Shown piece by piece: positions 1-9,661 of a DNA stretch of 64,000 nucleotides (positions within the stretch are counted from its first letter, which is position 1; each line of letters starts with the position of its first letter). The stretch comes from Hyphomicrobiales bacterium (lineage in GTDB: Bacteria; Pseudomonadota; Alphaproteobacteria; Rhizobiales; Rhodobiaceae). Under the pieces are notes generated by a model, which worked only from the letters and a program-made list of their open reading frames with translations, made no database searches and was not told the DNA's origin. Location of the stretch: positions 620,001 to 684,000 of the forward strand of contig PKTR01000002.1 of assembly GCA_002869065.1 (NCBI GenBank). Direction: 5' to 3'. Position numbers and translations under genes: made by a program.

Positions 1-173
1 CGGGCAACGCCGACGCAGCGCACAATGGGAAACAACCGGCCGCCGCGGACCGGCTCCCGACCGCCGCGCACGGCCCGCGGACCGTGCTGCGCCGCCGGCG
101 CAGACAAAACCGGTTGCCCCGCAAACCGGATTTCCCGGCAGCGGGTCGGGGCGGCGGTGACGGGCGGCGGTGA
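1..173 (+). other. possible 3' end of an upstream gene, or non-coding
   Basis: The first 173 bases are very GC-rich. The plus frame that starts at base 3 stays open to a TGA at 171-173 and has mostly G or C in third codon positions, so it could be a low-complexity C-terminal tail. The other two plus frames are also open for most of the stretch and no family is recognisable. A 13-bp tandem duplication (GCGGCGGTGACGG) lies near its end. I cannot decide between the tail of a gene and intergenic sequence. Confidence 0.2.
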
Positions 174-290
174 CGGGCGCGCTTGAACCTCGGCCGGTCG
201 CGTCCCATATTTCCCCCTAACGGGCCATGCCCGCCGACGGATGCCAATTCGGGTCCGTATAACAAGGTCGCTTCGAGAGAGGACTTTGGC

Positions 291-719
291 ATGTCACGCC
301 TATCTACGCTTTCAAGCCCGTTTCTGCTCGGCTTCGAGGATATCGAACGGGTTCTTGACCGGGTTTCCAAGGCCACCAACGACGGCTACCCGCCCTACAA
401 TATCGAGCGGCTGGCCAAGGCCGACGGTTATGGCGAAACCCTGCGCATCACGCTGGCGGTCGCCGGCTTTACCCGCGACCAGCTCGACGTGACGATGGAA
501 GAGAACCAGCTCGTCATTCGCGGCCGACAGACGGAAGAAGGCGATCGCGAATATCTGCATCGCGGTATCGCGGCGCGACAGTTCCAGCGCACTTTCGTGC
601 TGGCCGAGGGCATCGAGATCCTCGGCGCGGACCTGAAGGACGGCCTCCTGTCGATCGATCTCGCCCGCCCCGAACCGGAGCGGGTGGTGCGCAAGATCGA
701 GATCACGGCGCACGACTGA
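291..719 (+). CDS. small heat shock protein, Hsp20/IbpA family
   Basis: A 142-residue ATP-independent holdase chaperone that would bind unfolding proteins in the cytoplasm. The central part is an alpha-crystallin domain (about residues 45-135): the segment LRITLAVAGFTRDQLDVTME is the usual beta-strand pair, followed by ENQLVIRGR and an L-x-I-x-L element (LLSIDLARPEPER) near the C-terminus. The ATG at 291 is preferred over an upstream TTG at 183 because a purine-rich GAGAGGAC lies just before it and the family normally starts close to a motif like LSSPFLLGFEDIERVLD. It is followed after 92 bases by a DUF1150 gene, the usual partner in Rhizobiales. Heat-shock control is likely for the family, but I did not find a ROSE-type thermometer or a clear promoter. 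Confidence 0.92.
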   Translation: MSRLSTLSSPFLLGFEDIERVLDRVSKATNDGYPPYNIERLAKADGYGETLRITLAVAGFTRDQLDVTMEENQLVIRGRQTEEGDREYLHRGIAARQFQRTFVLAEGIEILGADLKDGLLSIDLARPEPERVVRKIEITAHD

Positions 720-811
720 TGCCGTTCGCCGCGCCGGGAGACGACCGGCCAGGCGACGCAACAGCCGATCAACAAGCGACCAATCGGCGGCATGGCGAGG
801 AGGAGTGAGTG

Positions 812-1072
812 ATGATGAATATGGACATGAAGACCCAGGTGATGCCGGTCGACGCCTTTGCCCTGCTCGGCGACGGCGAAGTGGCCTATGTGCGGGCGAT
901 CTCGTCGGACGAACTCGGCGAGATGTTCCCGCAGGCGCCGCGGCTCGAGCCGGGCCTGAAGATCTGGGCGCTGCTCGGCGCCGACGGCAACCCGATCCTG
1001 TTGGCGGACAGCCGCGAGGCGGCGGAAGCCAATGCGCTCGAGCATGAGCTGGTGACGGTCAGCGTGCACTAA
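812..1072 (+). CDS. DUF1150 family protein
   Basis: An acidic protein of 86 residues, matching the small DUF1150 family of alphaproteobacteria, whose function is unknown. The sequence contains the family-like core VAYVRAISSDELGE and a C-terminal stretch WALLGADGNPILLADSREAA. A strong Shine-Dalgarno (AGGAGG at 798-803) sits eight bases before the ATG at 812. GTG 809 and ATG 815 are alternatives. It lies directly behind the Hsp20 gene and ahead of a terminator, so the two are probably co-transcribed and this protein may act in the same heat or stress response. That role is inferred from neighbourhood only. Confidence 0.8.
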   Translation: MMNMDMKTQVMPVDAFALLGDGEVAYVRAISSDELGEMFPQAPRLEPGLKIWALLGADGNPILLADSREAAEANALEHELVTVSVH

Positions 1073-1113
1073 ACCAAACAACCGCCCGCCGCCTTCAGCC
1101 GGTCTGAAAAACC

Positions 1114-1148
1114 AAAGGCCCGACACCTTCAAAGGTGCCGGGCCTTTT
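1114..1148 (+). terminator. intrinsic terminator of the hsp20-DUF1150 unit
   Basis: A 16-bp stem with one mismatch (AAAGGCCCGACACCTT pairing with AAGGTGCCGGGCCTTT) closes on a short loop and ends in a T run. It lies 42 bases after the DUF1150 stop. Confidence 0.85.
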
Positions 1149-1190
1149 GATTCATGCTCTCGATTGCCCTGAGAGGGGCTCAGGAGCCGC

Positions 1191-1655
1191 TCAGGCGGCG
1201 TTTGAGGCCTGAGGCTGGGTCAACAGCGCGAACAGGGCCGCGGCATCCGCAGTGTCGCGCAGCTTGCCGACTGTTGCGCCATCACGCAGCACACGGGCGA
1301 TCCGCGACAGCGCCTTCAGATGATCGGCACCGGCCCCCTCGGGCGCCAAGAGCAGAAACACCAGATCGACCGGCTGGTCGTCGAGGGCCTCGAAATCGAT
1401 CGGCCGGTCGAGCCGCGCGAACAGGCCGACCAGACGGTCGAGCGTCGGCAGCTTGCCGTGCGGGATGGCGATACCGGCGCCGACGCCGGTCGAGCCGAGC
1501 CGCTCACGCTGCAACAGCGTGTCGAAGATATCGCGCTCGCTGAGACCCGTAAGGTCGGCAGCACGTCCCGCGAGATCCTGCAGGGCCTGCTTCTTTGAGT
1601 TCACCTTGAGCGCGGGAACAACCGATTCCGGGCTCAGAAGGTCGCTGAGATCCAT
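1191..1655 (-). CDS. ptsN: PTS IIA-like nitrogen regulatory protein PtsN
   Basis: EIIA-Ntr, the last phosphate acceptor of the nitrogen phosphotransferase system (PtsP-PtsO-PtsN). It regulates rather than transports sugar, acting on potassium, nitrogen and carbon balance. The 154-residue PTS_EIIA type-2 fold is complete. The phosphorylated histidine lies in GIAIPHGK (His66 from the chosen start). The ATG at 1655 gives the canonical MDLSDLLSPESV start; an upstream in-frame extension to 1796 overlaps hpf and is not family-like. It ends the rpoN-hpf-ptsN series, an arrangement conserved in proteobacteria. Confidence 0.95.
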   Translation of the reverse strand: MDLSDLLSPESVVPALKVNSKKQALQDLAGRAADLTGLSERDIFDTLLQRERLGSTGVGAGIAIPHGKLPTLDRLVGLFARLDRPIDFEALDDQPVDLVFLLLAPEGAGADHLKALSRIARVLRDGATVGKLRDTADAAALFALLTQPQASNAA

Positions 1656-1725
1656 GTCTTCCGTCCAATTCTTGCCGACATCGGCCAAGGCCGATACCGC
1701 ATTTTCGGCACGAAACAGAAGCGTG

Positions 1726-2307
1726 TCAGGCCTGGGGAGCGCCAAGCGCCGGGTCGATCCAGCCGACATGGCCGTCGGGACGGCGATAGACCACATTCAG
1801 ATTGCCGCTGCCGGCATTGCGGAACATCACCACCGGCGCATCGACCAGTTCGAGCTGCATCACCGCCATGCCGACGGTCATGGTCTTGATGGCGGTCGAG
1901 GTCTCGGCAACGATGACCGGCGCGAAGTCGGCCTCGAGCTCCTCTTCCGGTTCCGGCGTCGCGAAAACCGTGTAGGCGGCGGCGGCTTCCTCACGGGCAG
2001 CACTGTTGCCGTTGTTGTGGTCTTTCAGCTTGCGCTTGTAGCGGCGAAGACGCTTTTCGATCCGGTCCGCGGCCTGATCGAAACCGAACTGGGTTTCCTG
2101 ACCGACACCGGAGGCCTGGAGAACAATGCCGGTGTCGAGATGTACCGTGCAGTCGCTGCGGTAGCCGGAGCCTTCCTTTTCGAAGACGACGCTGCCCTTG
2201 AAGCCGCCGTCGAAATATTTGCCGACGGCTTCTGCCATCCGGTCTTCGACGTTGGACCGCAACGCGGCATTGATATCGACGTTCTTGCCGGTAATCGTGA
2301 CTGTCAT
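1726..2307 (-). CDS. hpf: ribosome hibernation-promoting factor, long form
   Basis: Long HPF (193 residues) that binds the 30S subunit and drives 100S ribosome dimer formation during starvation. Residues 1 to about 100 are the RaiA/HPF fold (MTVTITGKNVDINAALRSNV ... basic RIEKRLRRYKRKLKDH). After a variable acidic linker, residues from about 135 to the end are the dimerising C-terminal domain (MTVGMAVMQLELVDAPVVMF ... VVYRRPDGHVGWIDP). The length is typical of the long form. It lies 207 bases behind rpoN and 70 bases ahead of ptsN, so sigma-54, ribosome hibernation and EIIA-Ntr are physically linked as in other rhizobia. Confidence 0.95.
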   Translation of the reverse strand: MTVTITGKNVDINAALRSNVEDRMAEAVGKYFDGGFKGSVVFEKEGSGYRSDCTVHLDTGIVLQASGVGQETQFGFDQAADRIEKRLRRYKRKLKDHNNGNSAAREEAAAAYTVFATPEPEEELEADFAPVIVAETSTAIKTMTVGMAVMQLELVDAPVVMFRNAGSGNLNVVYRRPDGHVGWIDPALGAPQA

Positions 2308-2514
2308 CAGTTCCTCTGAATTCTAAGAAACGCGCCGCCCTGGCCCGCGCCCACTCTCAAATACCGGCGCATCCGGCGGAAACTTCCGGGCAGATTGCCC
2401 TCGGCGCTACCGTAGCGCCTTTTTCGTGATTGCGGCGGGTCTTCTAAGACCGCGCGCGCGCGAAGTCAACGACGGGTTTTCTCCCGGTCCCGGGCGGTTT
2501 CCACCACCTTACGG

Positions 2515-4125
2515 CTAAGTCCGTACCATCGCACGCTTTTCCCGCCTGCGCTGGACGGACGAGGGAATGCGCATCGCCTCACGATATTTCGCCACCGTTC
2601 GGCGGGCAATATCAATTCCCGACTCCCGAAGAATTTTCACGATCGTGTCGTCGGAAAGAATCTTGCGCGGGTTTTCCTCGTCGATGAGCTGGCGGATACG
2701 GTGGCGGACCGCTTCCGCGGAGTGCGCGTCGCCGCCCTCGGCGGAGGCGATCGCCGAGGTGAAGAAGTATTTCAGCTCGAAGATGCCGCGCGTCGTCGCC
2801 ATGTACTTGTTCGACGTGACGCGGCTGACGGTCGATTCATGCATGCCGATGGCCTCGGCCACGGTTCGCAGATTGAGCGGCCGCAAATGCTGGATGCCGT
2901 GCACCAGGAAGGCGTCCTGCTGGCGCACGATCTCGGTCGACACCTTGAGAATGGTCTTGGCACGCTGGTCGAGGCTCTTGATCAGCCAGTTGGCGGTCTG
3001 CAAGCACTCGTTGAGATAGGCGCGCGTCTTGGCGTCACCGCTGCCGAGCGTGACGTCGGCGGCGTAGGTCTGGTTGAGCAACACCCTGGGCAGCGTGTCG
3101 GTGTTGAGTTCGATCCGCCAGCCACCATTGCTCGCGGGGCGCACCAGCACGTCGGGCACGACCGGCTGCAGCACTTCGTTGCCGAACGCATTGCCGGGCT
3201 TGGGATCGAGGCGGCGGATTTCCGCGACCATGTCGCCAAGATCCTCGTCATCGATGCCGCACAGCCGTTTCAAGGCCGGGAAGTCCCGCTTCGCCAGGAG
3301 ATCGAGATGGGCGATCATCGCCTGCATCGCCGGATCGTAGCGGTCGCGCGCCTGGAGCTGCAGGGCGAGACATTCGGCGAGCGAGCGCGCGGCGATGCCG
3401 GCCGGCTCAAGGCTCTGCACCTCGGCAAGCACGGCCTCGACTTCCTCAACGTCGGAGCCGAGGCGCTCGGCGACGGTTTCAAGGTCGATGCGCAGATAGC
3501 CAGCCTCGTCGAGACTGTCGATCAGAAAGAGGCCGATCAGGCGGCGAGCCGGATCGTGGATCACCATCGCCAATTGTTCGGCGAGATGGTCGCGCAGAGA
3601 AATCGCTGATGTCGCAAAGGCTTCGAGGTCATAATCCTCACCGCCCCCACCCCGTCCGGAGGATGTCATCCAGGGATCGCCGGCAAGACTGCCGGGGTCC
3701 GGGATCACCGCCGGATCGTCGGGATAGACATCGCCGAGATCGACGTCCAGTTCACCGGTGACCTTTTCCGCGGAGTCGTCGAGACCGGCGGCGAGCACTT
3801 CGGAGGTCTCGACCTGATCGGACCCGTCGGTATCGCCGGACGAACTGTCGACGCCCGTGCCGACAGCCTCGCCGCTTGCCGCTTCGGAGTCGCGCTGCGA
3901 GCGAGCGTCACCACTGTCACCGTCGCTGTCGCGGGTCTCGCGGACGCCCTCGTAGCCGTCGTTTTCCTCGTCGCGCTCGAGCAGCGGATTGCGCTCCAGC
4001 TCGGCCTCGACATAGGCGCTCAGATCGAGGTTGGACAATTGGAGCAGCTTGATCGCCTGCATCAACTGCGGCGTCATTACCAGCGACTGCGTCGCTCTGA
4101 GCTCCAGTCTGGGCGTTAAGGCCAT
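2515..4125 (-). CDS. rpoN: RNA polymerase sigma-54 factor
   Basis: Sigma-54 directs RNA polymerase to -24/-12 promoters and needs enhancer-binding ATPases. The 536-residue protein has the N-terminal glutamine/leucine-rich region I (LRATQSLVMTPQLMQAIKLL), a long acidic region II (about residues 50-150), the core-binding domain, the helix-turn-helix (VAEAIGMHESTVSRVTSNKY) and the C-terminal RpoN box ARRTVAKYRE. The ATG at 4125 gives the classic MALTPRLELR start. A TTG at 4191, directly after the lptB stop, would add 22 residues that sigma-54 proteins do not have. Regulated nitrogen, dicarboxylate and motility genes elsewhere would depend on it. Confidence 0.97.
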   Translation of the reverse strand: MALTPRLELRATQSLVMTPQLMQAIKLLQLSNLDLSAYVEAELERNPLLERDEENDGYEGVRETRDSDGDSGDARSQRDSEAASGEAVGTGVDSSSGDTDGSDQVETSEVLAAGLDDSAEKVTGELDVDLGDVYPDDPAVIPDPGSLAGDPWMTSSGRGGGGEDYDLEAFATSAISLRDHLAEQLAMVIHDPARRLIGLFLIDSLDEAGYLRIDLETVAERLGSDVEEVEAVLAEVQSLEPAGIAARSLAECLALQLQARDRYDPAMQAMIAHLDLLAKRDFPALKRLCGIDDEDLGDMVAEIRRLDPKPGNAFGNEVLQPVVPDVLVRPASNGGWRIELNTDTLPRVLLNQTYAADVTLGSGDAKTRAYLNECLQTANWLIKSLDQRAKTILKVSTEIVRQQDAFLVHGIQHLRPLNLRTVAEAIGMHESTVSRVTSNKYMATTRGIFELKYFFTSAIASAEGGDAHSAEAVRHRIRQLIDEENPRKILSDDTIVKILRESGIDIARRTVAKYREAMRIPSSVQRRREKRAMVRT

Positions 4126-4191
4126 GGTTCGCGCAAGGATCCCGACACAATTGGTCCGTTTCTTGCTTATTACCTTAGCCGACAGTTCCAA

Positions 4192-5058
<867 letters not shown>

Positions 5059-5204
5059 GAAGACTACCCCGAATTGACACGGTTGTTGGTGATACCGCCG
5101 CTTTCCGGCGCTGTCGAGCCGCTATCGGGTCCGGCACGGCATGACGTCACGGCAGGAAAGCGGCCGGCCGCGGCGGCGCGTATCGAAAGACCGCGTTACC
5201 GCCG

Positions 5205-5756
5205 TCAGTTTTTCTTCAGGCTCTTCGGCTCGATCAGCATGCGGACGCGGGAGGTGCCGCGAAAACGGGCTTCGCCGGTCTTCAGGTTGATCTCGAGGCG
5301 CTCGCCGGTGACCACATTGGCACCCTTCGACAGCACCACGGAGCCGGTCATCACCAGCCGCTGCGCCTTCATGTCGAATTCGGCCGTCTCACCGGTCGCC
5401 GTCTGATCGCCGGAGGTGACGACGACGGTGCCGCCGGCGACGAGCCGCGAGATGTCCTGATTGCCGGCGCCGGGACGGCCGTCATAATAGATCCTGATCC
5501 GCTCGGCCTTGAGCACCGCGTTCTTCTGGCGGACATGAACGTTGCCCTTGAGGATCGCGACCTGCTCCTTGTCGCGCACCTCGAGCTCGTTGGCCTCGAT
5601 CTGGATCGGATCGTTGCCGTTGGCGCCGAGCCCGGCAAAGGAATCCTGAAAGGTCTGCGCAGACGCGGCGCCCGCGGCAAGACCAATGGCTCCGGCCGCG
5701 AGGGCAAGGCAGAAGGCGCGGGCGAGCCGCGCGCGCGAGGTGCGGAAACCGGTCAT
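5205..5756 (-). CDS. lptA: LPS transport periplasmic protein LptA (OstA-like)
   Basis: Periplasmic bridge protein of lipopolysaccharide transport. It has 183 residues with an N-terminal signal peptide (ARAFCLALAAGAIGLAAGAA, cleavage probably after ASA) and an OstA_N beta-jellyroll, recognisable from IQIEANELEVRDKEQVAILK and GNVHVRQKNAVLKAERIRIY. Its start overlaps the lptC stop by four bases (ATGA), so the two are translationally coupled. The C-terminal ARFRGTSRVRMLIEP strand would dock the next LptA or LptD. Confidence 0.93.
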   Translation of the reverse strand: MTGFRTSRARLARAFCLALAAGAIGLAAGAASAQTFQDSFAGLGANGNDPIQIEANELEVRDKEQVAILKGNVHVRQKNAVLKAERIRIYYDGRPGAGNQDISRLVAGGTVVVTSGDQTATGETAEFDMKAQRLVMTGSVVLSKGANVVTGERLEINLKTGEARFRGTSRVRMLIEPKSLKKN

Positions 5757-6535
5757 GGCTTCTCCTGAACTGGGGCGGAGCCCGTGGCGCCGACATCGTC
5801 GGTCGCAATCTCAGAGGCGGACGGGGCTGCGGCCTCGCCCTCTTTGTTGCCGGACGCCCGCTTGAGCGCGGCAGGATTGATGGTCACGGTGATGCCGTCG
5901 CTGAACACGATCGCCTTGCCGCCATCCGTCACCGAAATCGCGCCGGCACGGATCTTCGCCTTATCGGAGGTCAGCTCGATCGGCGTCACGCTGACGACGG
6001 TACCGCCGCGCAGATCGACCTTGGCGTCGCTCAACGTCGCGCGGTAGCCGTCATTGGATTCGATCGCGATGCCGTCGCTCAGCGTCAGGCTTTCCTTTTC
6101 GCCGTCATAAGCGCCGACACCGGCGGTAAACGCCGCCCAGTTGCCGTCGCCGAGCTTGATGCGCGCATCGACTTTTTCGAGCCGCACCTGTTTGGGGTCG
6201 AGAATGCTCTGCACCGCACGCTCGGCGGTCACCTCGTAGGAGCGGTTCTTGCCGTCGTGCCCGGAGATGTGCGGGTTGGCCATGACGATGCCGTCGGAGC
6301 TCAATTGCAGCGCACCGATGTCGAACCCCGGCGCAATCGCCGAGACCAGCATGGTGACCGCTATGCCGGCGACGATGACGCCACCGGCGATCGGCAGCAC
6401 GACCTTGAGGCGGCGAACACGGCGGCTGTGGCGGGTCGCCTGGCGACGGGCGGCCTCGCGGCGGACGACTTCATCGTCTTCCCATGCCCCTGCCCGGTTC
6501 GCTTTCAGCGTCGTTTCGACCGCCACCGTTTCCAA
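5753..6535 (-). CDS. lptC: LPS export system protein LptC
   Basis: A 260-residue bitopic protein that passes LPS from LptFG to LptA. A cytoplasmic arginine-rich stretch is followed by one membrane helix (VVLPIAGGVIVAGIAVTMLV, around residues 46-66) and a periplasmic LptC/YrbK jellyroll (MANPHISGHDGKNRSYEVTA is the typical first strand). An alanine/glutamate-rich tail of about 40 residues follows the domain. It is first in the lptC-lptA-lptB run and overlaps lptA by four bases. Confidence 0.92.
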   Translation of the reverse strand: METVAVETTLKANRAGAWEDDEVVRREAARRQATRHSRRVRRLKVVLPIAGGVIVAGIAVTMLVSAIAPGFDIGALQLSSDGIVMANPHISGHDGKNRSYEVTAERAVQSILDPKQVRLEKVDARIKLGDGNWAAFTAGVGAYDGEKESLTLSDGIAIESNDGYRATLSDAKVDLRGGTVVSVTPIELTSDKAKIRAGAISVTDGGKAIVFSDGITVTINPAALKRASGNKEGEAAAPSASEIATDDVGATGSAPVQEKP

Positions 6536-6688
6536 TCCCGCCTGACGCCGGCAAAACTCCCCGCCGGACGCACGTCGTTACCGGCCGAAAAGGCCGCGTC
6601 GACGTTGTTGCCGTACAATATGATGCTTTTCGGGCAAATCCCAAGGGGTGGGCGCCTGCAAGGTCCGGGACCGATGCGCGACGCCGGA

Positions 6689-7303
6689 TCAGGAATGCGC
6701 GAAAATGTCCTCGTCCGGCCAGCCGGCCAGATCGAGCAGCGCCCGCGTCGGCAGGAAATCGAAGCAGGCTGCTGCCAGCTCGGTGCGTTCCTCGCGCGCC
6801 AGCATCTCTTCGAGCCGGGCCTTCAGCGCATGCAGATGCAGGACATCGGAGGCGGCATAGGCAAGCTGCGCGTCGGTCAGCGTCTCCGCCGCCCAGTCCG
6901 AACTTTGCTGCTGCTTCGACAGATCGACGCCGACCAGCTCACGGGTGACGTCCTTCAGCCCGTGCCGATCGGTGTAGGTGCGCACCAGACGCGAGGCGAT
7001 CTTGGTGCAGAAGATCGGCCGGGTGACGACGCCGAAGGTCTTGTAGAGCACGGCGACATCGAAACGGGCGAAATGGAAGATCTTGGTGACGTCGGGATCG
7101 CTCAGCAGCCGCATCAGGTTCGGCGCCTCGGTCTGGCCGCGGGCAATCTGGACCACATCCGCGGTGCCGTCGCCGGGCGAAAGCTGGACCACGCAAAGGC
7201 GGTCGCGATGGGGGTTGAGCCCCAGCGTTTCGGTGTCGATGGCAACGGAATCGCCGTAGCGGGAAAGGTCGTCGAGATCGCCCTTGTGGAGACGGATGGT
7301 CAT
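6689..7303 (-). CDS. rnd: ribonuclease D, short single-domain form
   Basis: A DEDDy-type 3'-5' exoribonuclease of 204 residues. The DxE motif is VAIDTETLGL, the second acidic motif is FHFARFDVAVLY and the third is YAASDVLHLH with its tyrosine. It lacks the HRDC domains of E. coli RNase D, as usual for the short alphaproteobacterial form. The ATG at 7303 (MTIRLHKGDL) is the family start; an upstream in-frame ATG adds 21 unconserved residues. It sits ahead of the lptCAB genes on the same strand, 153 bases away. Confidence 0.93.
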   Translation of the reverse strand: MTIRLHKGDLDDLSRYGDSVAIDTETLGLNPHRDRLCVVQLSPGDGTADVVQIARGQTEAPNLMRLLSDPDVTKIFHFARFDVAVLYKTFGVVTRPIFCTKIASRLVRTYTDRHGLKDVTRELVGVDLSKQQQSSDWAAETLTDAQLAYAASDVLHLHALKARLEEMLAREERTELAAACFDFLPTRALLDLAGWPDEDIFAHS

Positions 7304-7463
7304 CGCTCTGTGCCCGGATCGTGGCGCCGGGAAGACCATGCGGCCGTCTCGACAGCGTTTCGGCAATCCGGCCGGTCAGGGACAGCCCCGCGACGGCCGA
7401 ATGGTTCGTCGGTTCGAACGAGGTCCGAACCGATCAGCGCAGAAACCGTCGTTCGAGGGAAAG

Positions 7464-7540
7464 TGGCGCGCCGGAGAAGATTCGAACTCCTGACCCCCAG
7501 ATTCGTAGTCTGGTGCTCTATCCAGCTGAGCTACCGGCGC
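7464..7540 (-). tRNA. tRNA-Arg (ACG)
   Basis: On the minus strand the acceptor arm GCGCCGG pairs with CCGGCGC, the D arm contains AGCTCAGCTGGATAGAGC, the anticodon stem CCAGA/TCTGG encloses CTACGAA (anticodon ACG), and the T arm contains GTTCGAATC. The discriminator is G and CCA is encoded. The total length is 77. The A34 anticodon is the one normally edited to inosine by TadA. Confidence 0.97.
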
Positions 7541-7760
7541 CAACCTTTCGGGCGGAAGAGGCTAGGCCTCGAATTCCGGGGGCAGGAACCCCTGCTTTTT
7601 AGCGTCTGCGGCACGCTTACGGCCCCGCAAACCGGAACGCTTCCGAACGGTGGAGAACTAGGTATCGCCTTGCGCCGGCGATTGCAAGGGTGATTTTTCA
7701 CAAAACCGACACGACGGCGGGGTCGCAGCGGACCGGCGTTTCGTCCGCCCCGTCCGGGCC

Positions 7761-8510
7761 TTATCCGGCCAGCCGGTCGAGCACGGAGCCGAGGAAGCCG
7801 GCGAGATCGTCGGTGACGAATTCGATATGCGGATCGGAACGGCCCTCGAGTTCCCAGTCCTCGCGAAACACCTCCCGCGTGCCGCCCGGAACGACGAGCA
7901 CGGTGCGCATGCCGACATCGTGCGGCACGACGAGATTGCGCGGCAGGTCCTCGAACATGGCAGCCGCACGCGGGTCGATGGCGTGGCGGGCGAAGAAGCG
8001 GTCGTAGGTTTCGCGGTGCGGCTTCGGCAGCAGATCGGCGGCGACGATGTCGAAGATGTCGTCGAAATGGTGGGTGATGCCGAGTCGTTCGGCGACCTTT
8101 TCCGCGTGCTTGGTGGTGCCGTTGGTCATGATGAACTTGCGGCCGGGCAGCCGCGCGATGGCATCGCCGAGGGCGGGATCTGCTTCGACCGGCGAGTGGT
8201 CGATATCGTGGACATATTCCAGGAAGCCGTCGGGCGATATCTCGTGTTCGATCATCAGCCCGCGCAGGGTCGTTCCGTAGCGCCGGTAGTAGTCCTTCTG
8301 GATGCGGTGCGCCTCGTCGGCCTCGACGTCGAGCAGGCGCATAAGATAGGTGCGCATGCGCACGTCGATCTGTGCGAACAGGTCCGAATGCGCCGGATAG
8401 AGCGTGTTGTCGAGATCGAAGATCCAGTCGGTGACCGGCCGGAACAGCGCCAACGCGCGCAGATGCTCGTCCGGCGCCGTGCCGGCGTCTTCTTTCTCCG
8501 ATGTCGTCAT
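7761..8510 (-). CDS. HAD-family pyrimidine 5'-nucleotidase
   Basis: HAD-superfamily phosphatase of the pyrimidine 5'-nucleotidase group (249 residues). Motif I is FDLDNTLYP with the nucleophile at about Asp32, motif II is FIMTNGT, motif III lysine is in LLPKPHRETY, and the motif IV acidic residues are in MFEDLPRNL. The Phe-Asp-Leu-Asp-Asn form of motif I and the small helical cap fit the yeast SDT1/PHM8-like subgroup. It probably dephosphorylates pyrimidine nucleotides. It lies five bases after the argB-side gap and is likely co-transcribed with argB. Confidence 0.85.
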   Translation of the reverse strand: MTTSEKEDAGTAPDEHLRALALFRPVTDWIFDLDNTLYPAHSDLFAQIDVRMRTYLMRLLDVEADEAHRIQKDYYRRYGTTLRGLMIEHEISPDGFLEYVHDIDHSPVEADPALGDAIARLPGRKFIMTNGTTKHAEKVAERLGITHHFDDIFDIVAADLLPKPHRETYDRFFARHAIDPRAAAMFEDLPRNLVVPHDVGMRTVLVVPGGTREVFREDWELEGRSDPHIEFVTDDLAGFLGSVLDRLAG

Positions 8511-8515
8511 CGCAC

Positions 8516-9421
8516 CTACCGCCGGATCAGCGTGCCGACGCCATGCTCGGTGAACAGCTCGAGCAGCACCGCATGCGGCACCTTGCCGTTGACGATGACG
8601 ACGCCCTCGACGCCGCGCTCAAGCGCCTCGATGCAGGTTTCGACCTTGGGGATCATGCCGCCATGGATGGTGCCGTCGTCGATCAGGCCGCGCACGTCGG
8701 ACACGCTGAGTTCGGTCAGCAACCGGCCTTCCTTGTCGAGCACGCCGGGGACGTCGGTGAGGAACAAGAGGCGCTTGGCGTCGAGCGCACCGGCAATCGC
8801 GCCGGCAAAGGTGTCGGCGTTGACGTTGTAGGTCTCGCCATCCTCGCCGGCCGCGACCGGCGCGAGCACGGGAATGATCTCGCTCTTGGCAAGCAGGTCG
8901 AGCAGCTCGCGGCGCACGGCTTTCGGCTCGCCGACGAAGCCGAGATCGACGATCTGTTCGATCGAGGACTCGGGATCGCGCACGGTGCGTTTCAGCTTCG
9001 ACACCGTCACCATGTTGCCGTCCTTGCCGCACAGGCCGATCGCGCGACCGCCTTCGGCGCTGATCGCGGCGACGATTTCCTTGTTGATGCCGCCGGCGAG
9101 CACCATTTCGACGATCTCGACGGTTGCCTGGTCGGTGACACGCAGCCCGGCGCGGAACTCGCTCTTGATGTCGAGCCGCTTCAGCATGTTGCCGATCTGC
9201 GGGCCGCCACCATGAACGACGACCGGATTGACGCCGGCCTGGGCGAGCATGGTGATGTCGCGGGCAAAGGTCTTGCCGAGATCGGGATCGCCCATGGCGT
9301 GACCGCCGTATTTCACCACCACGGAGGTGTTGTCGTAGCGCTGCATGAAAGGCAGCGCCTCGGAAATCGTGCGGGCGCGGCGGATGAAGCTTTCCATGTC
9401 GGGGATATCTCGGGTCTTCAT
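8516..9421 (-). CDS. argB: acetylglutamate kinase
   Basis: Second step of arginine biosynthesis: ATP-dependent phosphorylation of N-acetylglutamate. The 301-residue amino acid kinase fold is complete, with the phosphate-binding [12 protein letters not shown] near the N-terminus, [12 protein letters not shown], and [20 protein letters not shown] for nucleotide binding. The N-terminal helix [17 protein letters not shown] is the segment that makes the enzyme hexameric and arginine-inhibitable. The ATG at 9421 is the family start; the frame is open further upstream but that part is not conserved. Confidence 0.96.
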   Translation of the reverse strand: MKTRDIPDMESFIRRARTISEALPFMQRYDNTSVVVKYGGHAMGDPDLGKTFARDITMLAQAGVNPVVVHGGGPQIGNMLKRLDIKSEFRAGLRVTDQATVEIVEMVLAGGINKEIVAAISAEGGRAIGLCGKDGNMVTVSKLKRTVRDPESSIEQIVDLGFVGEPKAVRRELLDLLAKSEIIPVLAPVAAGEDGETYNVNADTFAGAIAGALDAKRLLFLTDVPGVLDKEGRLLTELSVSDVRGLIDDGTIHGGMIPKVETCIEALERGVEGVVIVNGKVPHAVLLELFTEHGVGTLIRR

Positions 9422-9661
9422 CACGTGGAACCTCCGCAGCGGAAATGGGTTGGCGACTCCGCGAGCCCGGCCGGGACAGGTGACCCGAAACAGGTGACAG
9501 CGCGCTTCGGGGCGCGCGGGATGCGGAGTGCTCGCTCTATAGCGGCTTTGAGAGAGGCGGGCAATTGCCACCGGCCGGGCGGGCGGCGCCGTGGCCGGGA
9601 GCCGTATCGCGTCCCGGTGGGCGGCACCGGGCGCGCATGACGGCGTTGGCTTGATACCGGG

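Noticed and set aside
148-176. 13-bp tandem repeat near the left edge
   Set aside because: Two copies in low-complexity GC-rich DNA; no sign of function.
4126-4191. TTG start extending RpoN by 22 residues
   Set aside because: The added residues are absent from sigma-54 proteins and region I begins directly after the ATG at 4125.
7575-7605. Hairpin GCAGG-AACC-CCTGC with a T run between the tRNA and HAD genes
   Set aside because: The T run is on the plus strand, while both neighbouring genes are on the minus strand, so it terminates no visible transcript; the stem is short.
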